Shown: one piece after another, positions 1-7,757 of the stretch | Numbering within the stretch: the first letter of the stretch is position 1 | Layout of the letters: the number at the start of each line of letters is the position of its first letter | Translations under genes and position numbers: made by a program | Notes under the pieces: model-generated | The model's input: the letters and a program-made list of their open reading frames with translations, nothing else | Databases searched by the model: none | What the model was told of the DNA's origin: nothing | Origin: Chitinophagaceae bacterium | GTDB lineage: Bacteria > Bacteroidota > Bacteroidia > Chitinophagales > Chitinophagaceae | Direction of reading: 5' to 3' | Assembly: GCA_013140985.1 (NCBI GenBank) | Contig: JABFRU010000002.1 | Location: 62,001-126,000, forward strand | Length of the DNA: 64,000 nucleotides

Positions 1-1
1 C

Positions 2-289
2 GGTGGTGACAGTAAGTGGAGGCAATATCTCGAAAGAAACCTGAATGCAAATGTGCCGGTTGACAATAATGCAGCTGAGGGAACTTACACAACGGTGATC
101 CAGTTTGTAGTGGATAAAGAAGGAAATATCAGTGATGTAAGAGCCATTACAAACCACGGTTATGGTATGGAAGAAGAAGCCATAAGAGTAATTAAAAGAG
201 GACCCAAATGGACACCTGCTGTGCAAAACGGCCGCCAGGTAAAAGCTTACCGTAAGCAGCCCATTACATTCCAGGTAACGGGAGAATAA
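2..289 (+). CDS. Energy transducer TonB, C-terminal fragment (cut by window start)
   Basis: The reading frame is open from base 2, so the gene begins before the window and only about 95 C-terminal residues are seen. The segment has the look of a TonB C-terminal domain: a stretch reading TTVIQFVVDKEGNISDVR, then EEEAIRVIKRGPKWTPA and a final QPITFQV strand. In known TonB proteins this periplasmic domain contacts the TonB box of outer-membrane receptors and passes on energy from ExbB/ExbD. No ExbBD gene is visible here. A strong hairpin terminator follows the stop codon. The family call is fairly secure from the motif pattern. Which TonB paralogue it is, and whether it carries extra N-terminal domains, cannot be said. 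Confidence 0.8.
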   Translation, partial: GGDSKWRQYLERNLNANVPVDNNAAEGTYTTVIQFVVDKEGNISDVRAITNHGYGMEEEAIRVIKRGPKWTPAVQNGRQVKAYRKQPITFQVTGE

Positions 290-309
290 GAAAATAAATT
301 TTTATAAGA

Positions 310-341
310 AATCCTCTTCATGTTGCGAAGAGGATTTTTTT
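310..341 (+). terminator. Rho-independent terminator after tonB-like gene
   Basis: A perfect 10-bp stem (310-319 with 327-336) around a 7-nt loop is followed directly by a run of T. It lies 20 nt after the TonB-like stop codon and separates that gene from mnmE. Confidence 0.85.
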
Positions 342-438
342 ATGTAAAATAAATGCCTGCCAAACAAGTCAAATTAGTCATATGAAAACTCTCTGACCCC
401 CATTTGACCTATATGACCCAGATGACTACTTTTGACGA

Positions 439-1821
439 ATGAATAAACTGATGGGCTGGGATGATACAATTGTGGCGTTGGCTACAGCACCGGGTGTTGC
501 GGCCATTGGCGTCATTCGTTTGAGCGGTCGAAGATCTTTTGAGATCATCAATCAACTGTTTCATTCAAAGGACTTGCATAAACAGCCTTCTCATACAATT
601 CATGTGGGGTTTTTAAGAGAGGGTGATATTGTTCTTGATGAAGCGGTGGTATCATTGTTCCGTGGGCCGAGATCTTATACAGGGGAAGATGTGGTCGAGA
701 TCAGTGCACATGGTTCACCATTTGTACAACAGCAGATCATTGATGCCTGTATCAAATATGGGGCAAGATTGGCGAAGCCGGGTGAATTCACACAACGAGC
801 ATTCCTGAATGGTAAACTTGATCTTGCACAGGCAGAAGCAGTAGCAGACCTGATCTCTTCCAATACATCAGCTTCGCAAAAAGCAGCTTTACATACAATG
901 AGAGGCGGCTTTTCTCAAAAACTAAAAGAGCTGAGAGAGCAGCTGTTGAAATTCTCTGCACTCATCGAGTTAGAACTTGATTTTAGCCAGGAAGATGTAG
1001 AATTTGCAGACCGTAAACAATTGCAGAAATTAATTACGGAACTGTCTTTTTCAACCGATCAGCTTATCAATTCTTTTCAATTAGGTAATGTGATCAAAAA
1101 TGGAGTAAGCGTCGCCATTATTGGCAAACCCAATGCGGGTAAATCAACTTTATTAAATACTTTATTAAATGAGAACAGGGCTATTGTAAGTGAAATAGCT
1201 GGCACCACCAGGGATACGATCGAAGAGATCATCAATATTGATGGAATACTCTTCAGGTTGATCGATACCGCTGGCATCCGGCAACACAGCAGCGATCTTA
1301 TTGAAAAAGAGGGAATGAAAAGGAGTTTTGAAAAGATGAGGACAGCAGACCTTATTCTTTATCTTTTTGATGTGGCTAACGAACCAGCGACAGAAGTAAA
1401 AGAGCGGATATCTGAATTCAGGGAACAGGAGTTAAAATACCTGATAGTTGCCAATAAGATCGACGCAATGAATGAAGCGGAAGTACGTTTGGCGTATGCC
1501 GGCATTGATAATATTGTATTCATCTCTGCCAAGGAGAAAAGGCATACGGAAGTATTAAATGAAAGAATGATTGATATGGTATTGGCAGGACAAATACAAA
1601 CAGAAAGCACCGTTGTCACTAATGCAAGACATTATCATGCTTTAAAAGAAGTTTCCACGTCTCTTAATGATATTAAGCAGGGGATGGACAATAAAATACC
1701 CGGTGACTTATTGGCGTTAGATATCCGCAGATGCCTGCATTATTTAGGTGAAATAACAGGTGAAGTAAGCAATGAGGATATGCTGGATTATATATTCTCT
1801 AAGTTCTGTATCGGAAAGTAA
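439..1821 (+). CDS. mnmE: tRNA modification GTPase MnmE (TrmE)
   Basis: This 460-aa protein has the full MnmE layout. An N-terminal formyl-THF binding domain starts with DTIVALATAPGVAAIGVIRL. A helical domain contains an inserted Ras-like G domain with Walker A GKPNAGKS at residues 229-236, the switch region GTTRDTIEE, DTAGI and NKID. The C-terminus FCIGK is the conserved Cys-containing end. With MnmG, MnmE makes the cmnm5/nm5 modification at U34 of certain tRNAs. The start at 439 gives the usual family length; an ATG 12 nt further in is an alternative. A TAnnTTTG-like box (427-434) lies only a few bases upstream, so the transcript may be nearly leaderless. The last 15 bases including the stop codon are the left attachment repeat of a genomic island, yet the protein is intact. 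Confidence 0.97.
   Translation: MNKLMGWDDTIVALATAPGVAAIGVIRLSGRRSFEIINQLFHSKDLHKQPSHTIHVGFLREGDIVLDEAVVSLFRGPRSYTGEDVVEISAHGSPFVQQQIIDACIKYGARLAKPGEFTQRAFLNGKLDLAQAEAVADLISSNTSASQKAALHTMRGGFSQKLKELREQLLKFSALIELELDFSQEDVEFADRKQLQKLITELSFSTDQLINSFQLGNVIKNGVSVAIIGKPNAGKSTLLNTLLNENRAIVSEIAGTTRDTIEEIINIDGILFRLIDTAGIRQHSSDLIEKEGMKRSFEKMRTADLILYLFDVANEPATEVKERISEFREQELKYLIVANKIDAMNEAEVRLAYAGIDNIVFISAKEKRHTEVLNERMIDMVLAGQIQTESTVVTNARHYHALKEVSTSLNDIKQGMDNKIPGDLLALDIRRCLHYLGEITGEVSNEDMLDYIFSKFCIGK
1807..1821 (+). repeat. Left attachment site core (attL)
   Basis: The 15-bp sequence tgtatcggaaagtaa encodes the end of the conserved MnmE C-terminus plus its stop codon. It is exactly repeated at 27031-27045. 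Flanking bases differ on both sides, so 15 bp is the exact identity block. Confidence 0.88.
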
Positions 1822-1887
1822 TTTACTTTCTTTTGTTTGTTAAGTGCCTGTTTTTGTTGAGTTTCAGTACACTTTTCTTTCTCTTTT

Positions 1888-1959
1888 TTGTTGCCCAACT
1901 CTACTTTTTTACTTATATTTGTTGCCCAGTTGTTGCCCAATTGGCTATTTTGTTGCCCA
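1888..1959 (+). repeat. Four TTGTTGCCCA repeats: putative recombinase arm-type sites, left end
   Basis: TTGTTGCCCA occurs in direct orientation at 1888-1897, 1919-1928, 1930-1939 and 1950-1959. The middle two form a tandem pair 11 bp apart, about one helical turn. The same tandem pair recurs near the right end (26949-26969). Sites of this type, 60-140 bp from the crossover core at both ends, are what the N-terminal arm-binding domain of lambda-like tyrosine recombinases uses. The sequence is direct evidence for the repeats; the role is inferred from position. Confidence 0.7.
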
Positions 1960-2039
1960 CATATCAGTTTGATGGAAGTCAGGCGAAATAATGCACCAAG
2001 TAGCACCACCCAGCAACATACTGCAACAAGTAGCAACAA

Positions 2040-2438
2040 ATGAGTAGTACAATTAAACTTCCTAAATTCTGTAATCATTGTGGTAAGGCTTTCATAGCCC
2101 AAAAGACCACAACGAAGTATTGTGGCCATAAGTGCAACAGTGCAGCCTACAAGAAAACCAAACGAGAAGAAAAAGTAAACGCAGAATTTAAGAACCAACA
2201 AAGCAAAATTGTTTCCGCTTCTCCAGTAGTTGCTACTGAAACCCTATCCAACCCGATAGCAGGTAATCACACTAATTTAAGAGAGAAAGAATTTTTAAGC
2301 ATACTGGAAGTTGCTACCCTTTTGGGTGCAAGCAGATGGACCATTCAACGGATGATAAAAAGTAATCGTTTGCCGGTGGCAAAGCTGGGCAGTCGTACCA
2401 TCATCAAAAGGGCTTCAATTGATAATTTATTTAACTGA
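2040..2438 (+). CDS. Zinc-finger plus excisionase-type helix-turn-helix protein
   Basis: This 132-aa protein has two visible parts. Residues 11-32 carry a CxxC...CxxxC cluster (C11, C14, C28, C32) that can form a small zinc-binding finger. Residues about 81-131 form an excisionase/MerR-like helix-turn-helix reading FLSILEVATLLGASRWTIQR. A lysine-rich linker joins them. It is the first gene inside attL and ends 7 nt before the integrase start. This position suggests a recombination directionality factor or a regulator of integrase expression. In Bacteroidota such genes commonly precede tyrosine recombinases. The start at 2040 follows directly on the arm-site region. The role is inferred; the domain calls are moderately secure. 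Confidence 0.8.
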   Translation: MSSTIKLPKFCNHCGKAFIAQKTTTKYCGHKCNSAAYKKTKREEKVNAEFKNQQSKIVSASPVVATETLSNPIAGNHTNLREKEFLSILEVATLLGASRWTIQRMIKSNRLPVAKLGSRTIIKRASIDNLFN

Positions 2439-2445
2439 TAAGAAA

Positions 2446-3552
2446 ATGAAAGTAACATTAAGACAACGGCTCAAAGGCGATAAAATAAGCCTTTATTTAG
2501 AGTACTACTCCAACGGCAAACGCCAGTATGAGTATTTGAATTTATACCTAACACCCGACCCCGAAAAAGGGAAGCTAACCAATGCAGTAAAAGAGGAAAA
2601 TAAAAAGATATTGGCATTAGCTGAAACCATCCGCAGTAAAAGGCATTTGGAAATACAAAACAGCACTTATGATTTCCACGATAAGGAGAAGCTAAAAACC
2701 TACTTCATTATGTATATGGAGGCATTGGCTGAAAAGAGGAAAGACAGCAAAGGGAATTATGGCAATTGGGATAGTACCATAAAGCACTTGAAAAAGTATT
2801 GCCCAAGAGATATACAATTCAACCAAATCAATAAAGCCTTTGTTGATGGCTTCAGGGATTACCTGTTGAAAGAAGCCAGTACCAAAACCAAAAAGGCAAT
2901 TTCAACCAATACCAAATACAGTTATTTTAATAAGTTCAGAGCAGCACTCAAACAAGCTGTGAGGGATGGCATATTGAAAACCAACCCTGCCGAAATGGTA
3001 GATGGCTTGCCACAAGGGGAACCAGTAAGAGAGTTTTTAACCCTTGATGAATTAAAGACCTTAGCCAAAACCGAATGTAAAAACGAGTTGATGAAAAGGG
3101 CTTTTATTTTTGCTTGTCTTACAGGGTTACGTTTCAGCGATATTCAGAAATTGAAATGGAGTGAAATGCAACAATCAACGGAGTTAGGGCATTACATCCG
3201 TTTCGTACAGCAAAAGACAAAAGGATCTGAAACATTGCCCATATCTGATGAAGCCTATAATTTATTAGGAGAAAAAGGAAAGCCAGCCGACCCGGTATTT
3301 CCTGATTTGATTTACTCCGATAGTCGCAATGCTGATTTGTACAGATGGATGATAAAGGCAGGAATTGAAAAGCACATTACTTTCCATTGTGCAAGGCATA
3401 CATACGCCACATTACAGCTTACTTTAGGTACTGATATTTTCACAGTATCAAAATTGCTTGGACACAGGCATTTAAAAACAACACAGATTTATGCTAATGT
3501 AATTGATGAAAAGAAAACAGTAGCAGCTAACAAAATAAATATTGGTTTATAA
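2446..3552 (+). CDS. Tyrosine recombinase (site-specific integrase)
   Basis: This protein of 368 aa has the Bacteroidota-type integrase layout: an N-terminal arm-binding region (MKVTLRQRLKGDKISLY), a SAM-like core-binding domain around residues 80-190, and a C-terminal catalytic domain. The catalytic set is complete: R229 in TGLRFSDIQKLKW, K257, H314-x-x-R317 in HCARHT, H340 in LLGHRH and nucleophile Y349 in TTQIYANV. It should catalyse integration at, and excision from, the 3' end of mnmE. I chose the ATG at 2446, since an upstream in-frame start at 2419 would overlap the HTH gene and add an atypical N-terminus. The stop codon overlaps the next start by one base (TAATG), so translation is probably coupled. 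Confidence 0.96.
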   Translation: MKVTLRQRLKGDKISLYLEYYSNGKRQYEYLNLYLTPDPEKGKLTNAVKEENKKILALAETIRSKRHLEIQNSTYDFHDKEKLKTYFIMYMEALAEKRKDSKGNYGNWDSTIKHLKKYCPRDIQFNQINKAFVDGFRDYLLKEASTKTKKAISTNTKYSYFNKFRAALKQAVRDGILKTNPAEMVDGLPQGEPVREFLTLDELKTLAKTECKNELMKRAFIFACLTGLRFSDIQKLKWSEMQQSTELGHYIRFVQQKTKGSETLPISDEAYNLLGEKGKPADPVFPDLIYSDSRNADLYRWMIKAGIEKHITFHCARHTYATLQLTLGTDIFTVSKLLGHRHLKTTQIYANVIDEKKTVAANKINIGL

Positions 3553-4610
3553 TGAGTAATACAATCTTAAACAGCATCCTCCACGAAGAGTTAAAGCCCT
3601 GGGCTGCGGACTTTTCAAATATTCAAGAAATCAAGGAGATTTTGAAAGCTGCAAATAAATTGCAGCCTAAAACAATTGATGATTTTAACCAATTGCTGCG
3701 TATGCTTTTAAAGCCATACAATAGGTTGAGCAATTCAATAACTAATAAAAGCAGTAATGAACTAAGGCAACTTTGCTTTTCAGTTTCTATTCCAGAGCCA
3801 ACAGACTTGGTTAAAAGTTACTATCACTCAATTATCACAGCAGAAACGCTAAGATATTTCAACGAAGTTTTGAATAATCCTTTTATTGTTGATGCTGAAT
3901 TGGATGTTCCTTTTCAAGTGGAAGAGAAGGTTTTAAAAGGTATTGCCTTTTCGGCAAATGAAGCAAATAATGTATTAATAGAAAGAGGTTTTACAACTGA
4001 GCAAACTCCAATAGAAAGCACTGTACAGTATGTTTTAATTAGCCTTAGAAATAGTTTGATAGCACTTTATTTTTCTATCCAAAAGCAATTTGAAGATTAC
4101 CTCACCGATGTTTATTTGTCAGTAGATGATTTCTATATGTACAAAATGGATTCGGCTGCAAACAAAATTACAATACAAGAACTTCAAACAGAGAAAGAGC
4201 CTATCTCAATTGCACAATCAAACAATAAGCCTTTCAACTTTGGTTTTAAAGGTGATGAAACAAAGTTGGTTAATCTTGTAAAAATCCTTTGCATATATAA
4301 AAACCTATTAGACGAAAGTGTTACCAGTCAGGGTGATTTTACCCAGTTGCTTTTAACCAAAAATATTAGCGACAAGGTTTATAATATACAAATAGGTTGC
4401 GAAACTAATTTGTTTCAGTACATAGTAGATAAACTAAAAATCACTTCACCAAAATTCACTTATGCCAACATTGGAAGATGCAATTATTTTAAAACCAAAA
4501 ATGGCAATCCAATACAAGCAAGTTTACTTTCAAATTCAAAATCAAACAACCCATTGCCCAAGAAAACAAAAGAAGAAATTGATAAGATTTTTAAAGAAAA
4601 CGATATGTAA
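3552..4610 (+). CDS. Element-borne protein of unknown function
   Basis: I do not recognise this 352-aa protein. It is translationally coupled to the integrase through a one-base overlap, which suggests a role in integration, excision or element control. It is rich in helix-forming and polar residues, has no signal peptide or membrane segment, and contains a central stretch ESTVQYVLISLRNSLIALYF that could be an amphipathic or hydrophobic helix. The C-terminus is lysine-rich. A link to RteC, a Bacteroides excision regulator often near recombinases, came to mind from position and size, but I see no motif to support it. It ends just before a cluster of palindromes that precede the next HTH gene. 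Confidence 0.75.
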   Translation: MSNTILNSILHEELKPWAADFSNIQEIKEILKAANKLQPKTIDDFNQLLRMLLKPYNRLSNSITNKSSNELRQLCFSVSIPEPTDLVKSYYHSIITAETLRYFNEVLNNPFIVDAELDVPFQVEEKVLKGIAFSANEANNVLIERGFTTEQTPIESTVQYVLISLRNSLIALYFSIQKQFEDYLTDVYLSVDDFYMYKMDSAANKITIQELQTEKEPISIAQSNNKPFNFGFKGDETKLVNLVKILCIYKNLLDESVTSQGDFTQLLLTKNISDKVYNIQIGCETNLFQYIVDKLKITSPKFTYANIGRCNYFKTKNGNPIQASLLSNSKSNNPLPKKTKEEIDKIFKENDM

Positions 4611-4612
4611 AA

Positions 4613-4663
4613 CATATAGATAGGTATATAATCATATAGATTTCTATATGGTTGCTATATAGC
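4613..4663. promoter_or_regulatory. Cluster of palindromes: putative operator ahead of the second HTH gene
   Basis: The 107-bp gap before the HTH gene contains a perfect 8-bp inverted repeat CATATAGA-tt-TCTATATG (4633-4650). It also has an extra direct copy CATATAGAT (4613-4621) and the self-complementary GCTATATAGC (4654-4663). Such clustering fits an operator for a dimeric regulator. The binding protein is not known; the HTH proteins at 2040 and 4718 are candidates. Confidence 0.5.
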
Positions 4664-4717
4664 TATACGGCTTACCCCTACTGCATTTGGCAAGTTTGCA
4701 TCATAAAATTTATAAAG

Positions 4718-5020
4718 ATGCAAACAGACAATTTAATTCTCGACAAGCTCACAGAAATTGCAAACAAATTAGATGAGCAAAACTTACTGCAAAAAACAGT
4801 ATTAAACTTTAATGAGGCTTGCACATTCCTTGATGTAAGCCCTTCACATTTGTACAAACTTACAAGTACAAAGAGTATTCCCCATTTCTGCCCCCAGGGA
4901 AAGAAACTCTATTTCAAGCGTTCCGAATTAGATGAATGGCTTCAACGCAACCGTCAATCTTCAACAGATGAAATTGATGCTATGGCTACTGAGTACATTC
5001 TCAAAAACAAACGCAAATAG
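4718..5020 (+). CDS. Helix-turn-helix DNA-binding protein (excisionase family)
   Basis: This roughly 100-aa protein has a short coiled-coil-like N-terminus and then an excisionase/MerR-type HTH: LNFNEACTFLDVSPSHLYKL followed by IPHFCPQGKKLYFKRSELDEWL. Families like this bind DNA as recombination directionality factors or as local regulators. I start it at the ATG 4718; an upstream in-frame start at 4652 would run through the palindrome cluster and encode an unlikely sequence. It lies 29 nt before the primase-like gene, a common pairing in Bacteroidota mobile elements. It may control excision or replication of the island. The family call is good; the role is inferred. Confidence 0.85.
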   Translation: MQTDNLILDKLTEIANKLDEQNLLQKTVLNFNEACTFLDVSPSHLYKLTSTKSIPHFCPQGKKLYFKRSELDEWLQRNRQSSTDEIDAMATEYILKNKRK

Positions 5021-5049
5021 ATTTTTTTAACCGATAAGAAAGAAAAGAA

Positions 5050-7299
5050 ATGGCAAGTAGTACCATATTTAAAAACTTTACTATCCCAGTAGAAAAAAAA
5101 TCTCTATTGATGATTGGTAAGGACATTATTTCCGACAAATACAAAACGGAAGTAGAAGAAATCCGCAATCTTATTGCACAAGGCAATAAGGCGGAAGCCG
5201 ATAACAAAAAGAAGCAGTTGTTGGCTTTTACCCCTTCGGCTGTATTTACCGAGAAAAGGCAAATGCAATATCTTGAAATGTACAGTGGCTTTGTGCATTT
5301 AGATTTTGACAAGCTCACACCGGAACAGTTGCAAACTGCGTTTGCAATCATTTGTAATATCTCCTACACTTCACTTTGTTTCATCAGTCCAAGTGGCAAC
5401 GGCTTAAAAGTATTTGTTGAGGTAAGCACCGAACTGGAACACCACGACATTGCTTATTTGCAAGTGCAGAAGTATTACGAAGAAGCCACAGGACTAAAGG
5501 CAGACCCAAGCTGCAAGGATGTTACAAGGCTTTGTTTTATGAGCCACGACCCCAACGCATACCGAACAATCCAAAACGAGAAATTCATTGTGGCTTTGCC
5601 CCAATTCATTCAAGAACAACAATCGCAAACGCCTTCGGCTATTGCTCCAGTTGTTCCAATAGAACAGGCAGAACCCGAAGACCTCAGCATTACTTTTTTA
5701 TTCAATCAACAAATTCAATTTACAAATCAAAAATTAACATATACCGATGGAAACAGAAACAATTTTATTTATCTTCTTGCTTCTAATTGCAACAGAGTTG
5801 GTTTATCGCAATCCGATACTGAGTTATTATGTAAGCAGCATTATGACTTACCTGAAAGAGAAATTCAAGAATCGGTAAAGAGTGCCTACACCAAACACAC
5901 ACAAGAATTTGCAAAGTTTGCAAAGTCTGCAAATTCGCAAACTGCAAACGATGATGACCCTTTAGAAGATTATCTCAAAAACACACCAACATTGCCCGAT
6001 GCAGTGTTTGAAAACTTGCCTTACATTCTCAAAGAGGGTGCAAGGGCTTTCACAGATAAACGGAAAAGGGATGTTTTCTTTACTGGTGCTATTGCCATAA
6101 TTAGCGGTTGCTTGCCTAAAGTTTCGGGTGTGTACTTCCAAGAAAGGGTATTTCCGCATCTATACACATTCATTATTGCACCTGCTGCAAGTGGTAAAGG
6201 AGTATTGAAAAATGCCAAGAGATTAGCCGATAAGTACCACCAAAAAATATTGCAGCAAAGTAGGGATGCTCAAAAAGTACACGATGCGGAAATGGTAGAT
6301 TTTAAACAATTAGAACGAACAAAAGCCAAAGGAGAGCCAAACCCAGAGAAGCCCGAAAAACCCCCATTTAAGATAGTTTTTATTCCTGCCGATTGCAGCA
6401 AAGCCCGAATGATTGAACATTTAAAAGCCAATGACGGAAAAGGCATTATTTGCGAAACAGAAGCCGATACAATGAGTGGTGCAAAAAAACAAGATTGGGG
6501 CGATTACTCAACTATTCTTAGGGCTGCATTTCATCACGAAACCGTATCGAGTACAAGAAAGACCGAAAACCAATATGATGAAATAAATGATCCTTGTTTA
6601 GCAGTAGCCTTGACAGGTACACCAGCCCAAGCACCACGTTTATTGTCATCAGCAGAAGACGGTCTATTTAGCCGTTTCCTATTCTATGCTTACAAGAATA
6701 ACATTGAATGGCAAGACCCTTCACCCAAGACCAATGCAATAGTATTTAATGACCATTTTGAGGCACTTTCTCAGCAGGTTTTAGACTTGATTAGCCTTTT
6801 AGAGCATTCGCCTACCACAATTGAATTAACACCCCAACAATGGGCTGTAATCAATTCACAATTCCCTATTATGCTTTCGGAGGTAGTAACATTTACAAGT
6901 GAAGATGCAGCAGGTGTAGTTTATCGTTTAGGGCTGATATTCTTTAGGCTTTGTATGATACTTTCAGCACTTCGCAAGTTTGAAAACGGAGAAATGACCG
7001 AAACCATTTATTGCACCGATGAAGATTTTAATACTGTAATGCTGATAGTGCAAACCTATTTAGACCACAGCTTACTTATGTTTAATAACCTACCCAAGCA
7101 AAACGAATCAATGCAGTTTCAGTCAGGAGACGGAAAACGCAAATTCTTTGAGGCTTTGCCCAAAGAGTTTACCCGAAAGGAAGCCACTGAAATAGGCACA
7201 AAATTCAAAATGTCAGCCCGAACAGTAGATGATATTCTAAAATCCGCCACTGGCTACACTCTTACCAAGCTAAAGCCTGGTCTATACCAAAGAATTTAG
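5050..7299 (+). CDS. VirE N-terminal / DUF3987 primase-helicase-like replication protein
   Basis: This 749-aa protein combines an N-terminal BT4734/BF3469 (VirE-N) type domain (residues about 40-200; it includes the strand GFVHLDFDKLTPEQL) with a DUF3987 ATPase core. A P-loop-like APAASGKGVLKN lies near residues 376-387. A downstream GIICETEADTM segment could supply the acidic ATPase residues. The C-terminal 60 residues look like a winged-helix domain. Proteins with this architecture are common replication proteins of Bacteroidota islands and plasmids, and are thought to prime or unwind DNA. Here it would drive replication of the excised island. Within the gene, bases 5908-5950 contain five iteron-like GCAAA units. 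A strong terminator follows. Replication function is inferred from family knowledge. Confidence 0.85.
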   Translation: MASSTIFKNFTIPVEKKSLLMIGKDIISDKYKTEVEEIRNLIAQGNKAEADNKKKQLLAFTPSAVFTEKRQMQYLEMYSGFVHLDFDKLTPEQLQTAFAIICNISYTSLCFISPSGNGLKVFVEVSTELEHHDIAYLQVQKYYEEATGLKADPSCKDVTRLCFMSHDPNAYRTIQNEKFIVALPQFIQEQQSQTPSAIAPVVPIEQAEPEDLSITFLFNQQIQFTNQKLTYTDGNRNNFIYLLASNCNRVGLSQSDTELLCKQHYDLPEREIQESVKSAYTKHTQEFAKFAKSANSQTANDDDPLEDYLKNTPTLPDAVFENLPYILKEGARAFTDKRKRDVFFTGAIAIISGCLPKVSGVYFQERVFPHLYTFIIAPAASGKGVLKNAKRLADKYHQKILQQSRDAQKVHDAEMVDFKQLERTKAKGEPNPEKPEKPPFKIVFIPADCSKARMIEHLKANDGKGIICETEADTMSGAKKQDWGDYSTILRAAFHHETVSSTRKTENQYDEINDPCLAVALTGTPAQAPRLLSSAEDGLFSRFLFYAYKNNIEWQDPSPKTNAIVFNDHFEALSQQVLDLISLLEHSPTTIELTPQQWAVINSQFPIMLSEVVTFTSEDAAGVVYRLGLIFFRLCMILSALRKFENGEMTETIYCTDEDFNTVMLIVQTYLDHSLLMFNNLPKQNESMQFQSGDGKRKFFEALPKEFTRKEATEIGTKFKMSARTVDDILKSATGYTLTKLKPGLYQRI
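5908..5950 (+). repeat. Five GCAAA iteron-like units inside the primase-like gene
   Basis: TTTGCAAAG is repeated in tandem (5908-5916, 5917-5925), followed by degenerate copies TCTGCAAAT, TCGCAAAC and TGCAAACG. GCAAA starts fall at 5911, 5920, 5929, 5937 and 5945. They encode a low-complexity linker between domains, so a protein-level explanation is possible. Confidence 0.55.
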
Positions 7300-7302
7300 A
7301 AC

Positions 7303-7327
7303 GCCTCCTTCGGGAGGCTTTTTTTTT
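7303..7327 (+). terminator. Rho-independent terminator after the primase-like gene
   Basis: A perfect GCCTCC-ttcg-GGAGGC hairpin (7303-7318) with a UUCG-type tetraloop is followed by nine T. It ends the island's recombination/replication block and isolates the defence operon that follows. Confidence 0.93.
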
Positions 7328-7419
7328 GCCCTTCCGGCATTGCACTTTGTCCGCATTGCAGACTTTGCAATGTTTGCAACTTTGCTAATTTTCTTATCAG
7401 TCTTTTTCCTTTCTTTTCT

Positions 7420-7446
7420 TATATTTGCCAATATTTGTCAAGACAA
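7420..7446 (+). promoter_or_regulatory. Promoter/operator of the defence operon
   Basis: TATATTTG (7420-7427) matches the Bacteroidota -7 consensus TAnnTTTG and lies 30 nt before the ATG of the XRE regulator. It overlaps a 10-bp tandem repeat, ATATTTGcCA then ATATTTGtCA (7421-7440), and abuts the inverted repeat TTGTC-aa-GACAA (7435-7446). Repeats overlapping a promoter and followed by an XRE gene suggest autoregulation like that of restriction-modification controller proteins. Only the sequence pattern is observed. Confidence 0.55.
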
Positions 7447-7456
7447 TAAATTTATA

Positions 7457-7750
7457 ATGGCAACACAGTTTGGTGAAAAGATTAGGGAACTAAGGACGAA
7501 GCAGAATATGCTTCTGCGGCAGCTTGCTTCAAAATTAGATGTTGACACTTCTATTATTAGCAAGGTAGAACGTGGCGACAGGCAATTAAAGAAAGAACAG
7601 ATCCCATTATTAGCCGAAATACTACAAGCCGATAAAGAAGATTTGTTGATGCTTTGGTTAGCCGACCAGTTGTATAACGTAATTGAAGGTGAACCAATGG
7701 GAGACGAAGCATTAAAATCAGTATCTAAAAAAATAAAGAAAGCAAAATAA
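7457..7750 (+). CDS. XRE-family regulator heading the defence operon
   Basis: This 97-aa protein has an N-terminal Cro/C1-type helix-turn-helix (FGEKIRELRTKQNMLLRQLA, then VDTSIISKVERGDRQLKKEQ) and a short C-terminal tail. I use the ATG at 7457, because in-frame sequence further upstream runs through the promoter-like repeats and encodes an implausible hydrophobic leader. It lies 7 nt before the Mod gene, the first of eight closely packed genes. In restriction-modification loci such small XRE proteins act as controllers that delay nuclease expression until methylation is established. A matching operator candidate is present just upstream. Regulation of the downstream Argonaute and ExoVII genes through the same transcript is inferred from spacing. 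Confidence 0.9.
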   Translation: MATQFGEKIRELRTKQNMLLRQLASKLDVDTSIISKVERGDRQLKKEQIPLLAEILQADKEDLLMLWLADQLYNVIEGEPMGDEALKSVSKKIKKAK

Positions 7751-7757
7751 TCACGAT

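Noticed and set aside
3552-4610. RteC-type excision regulator
   Set aside because: Only position beside an integrase suggested it; no convincing motif was found, so the gene is left as unknown.
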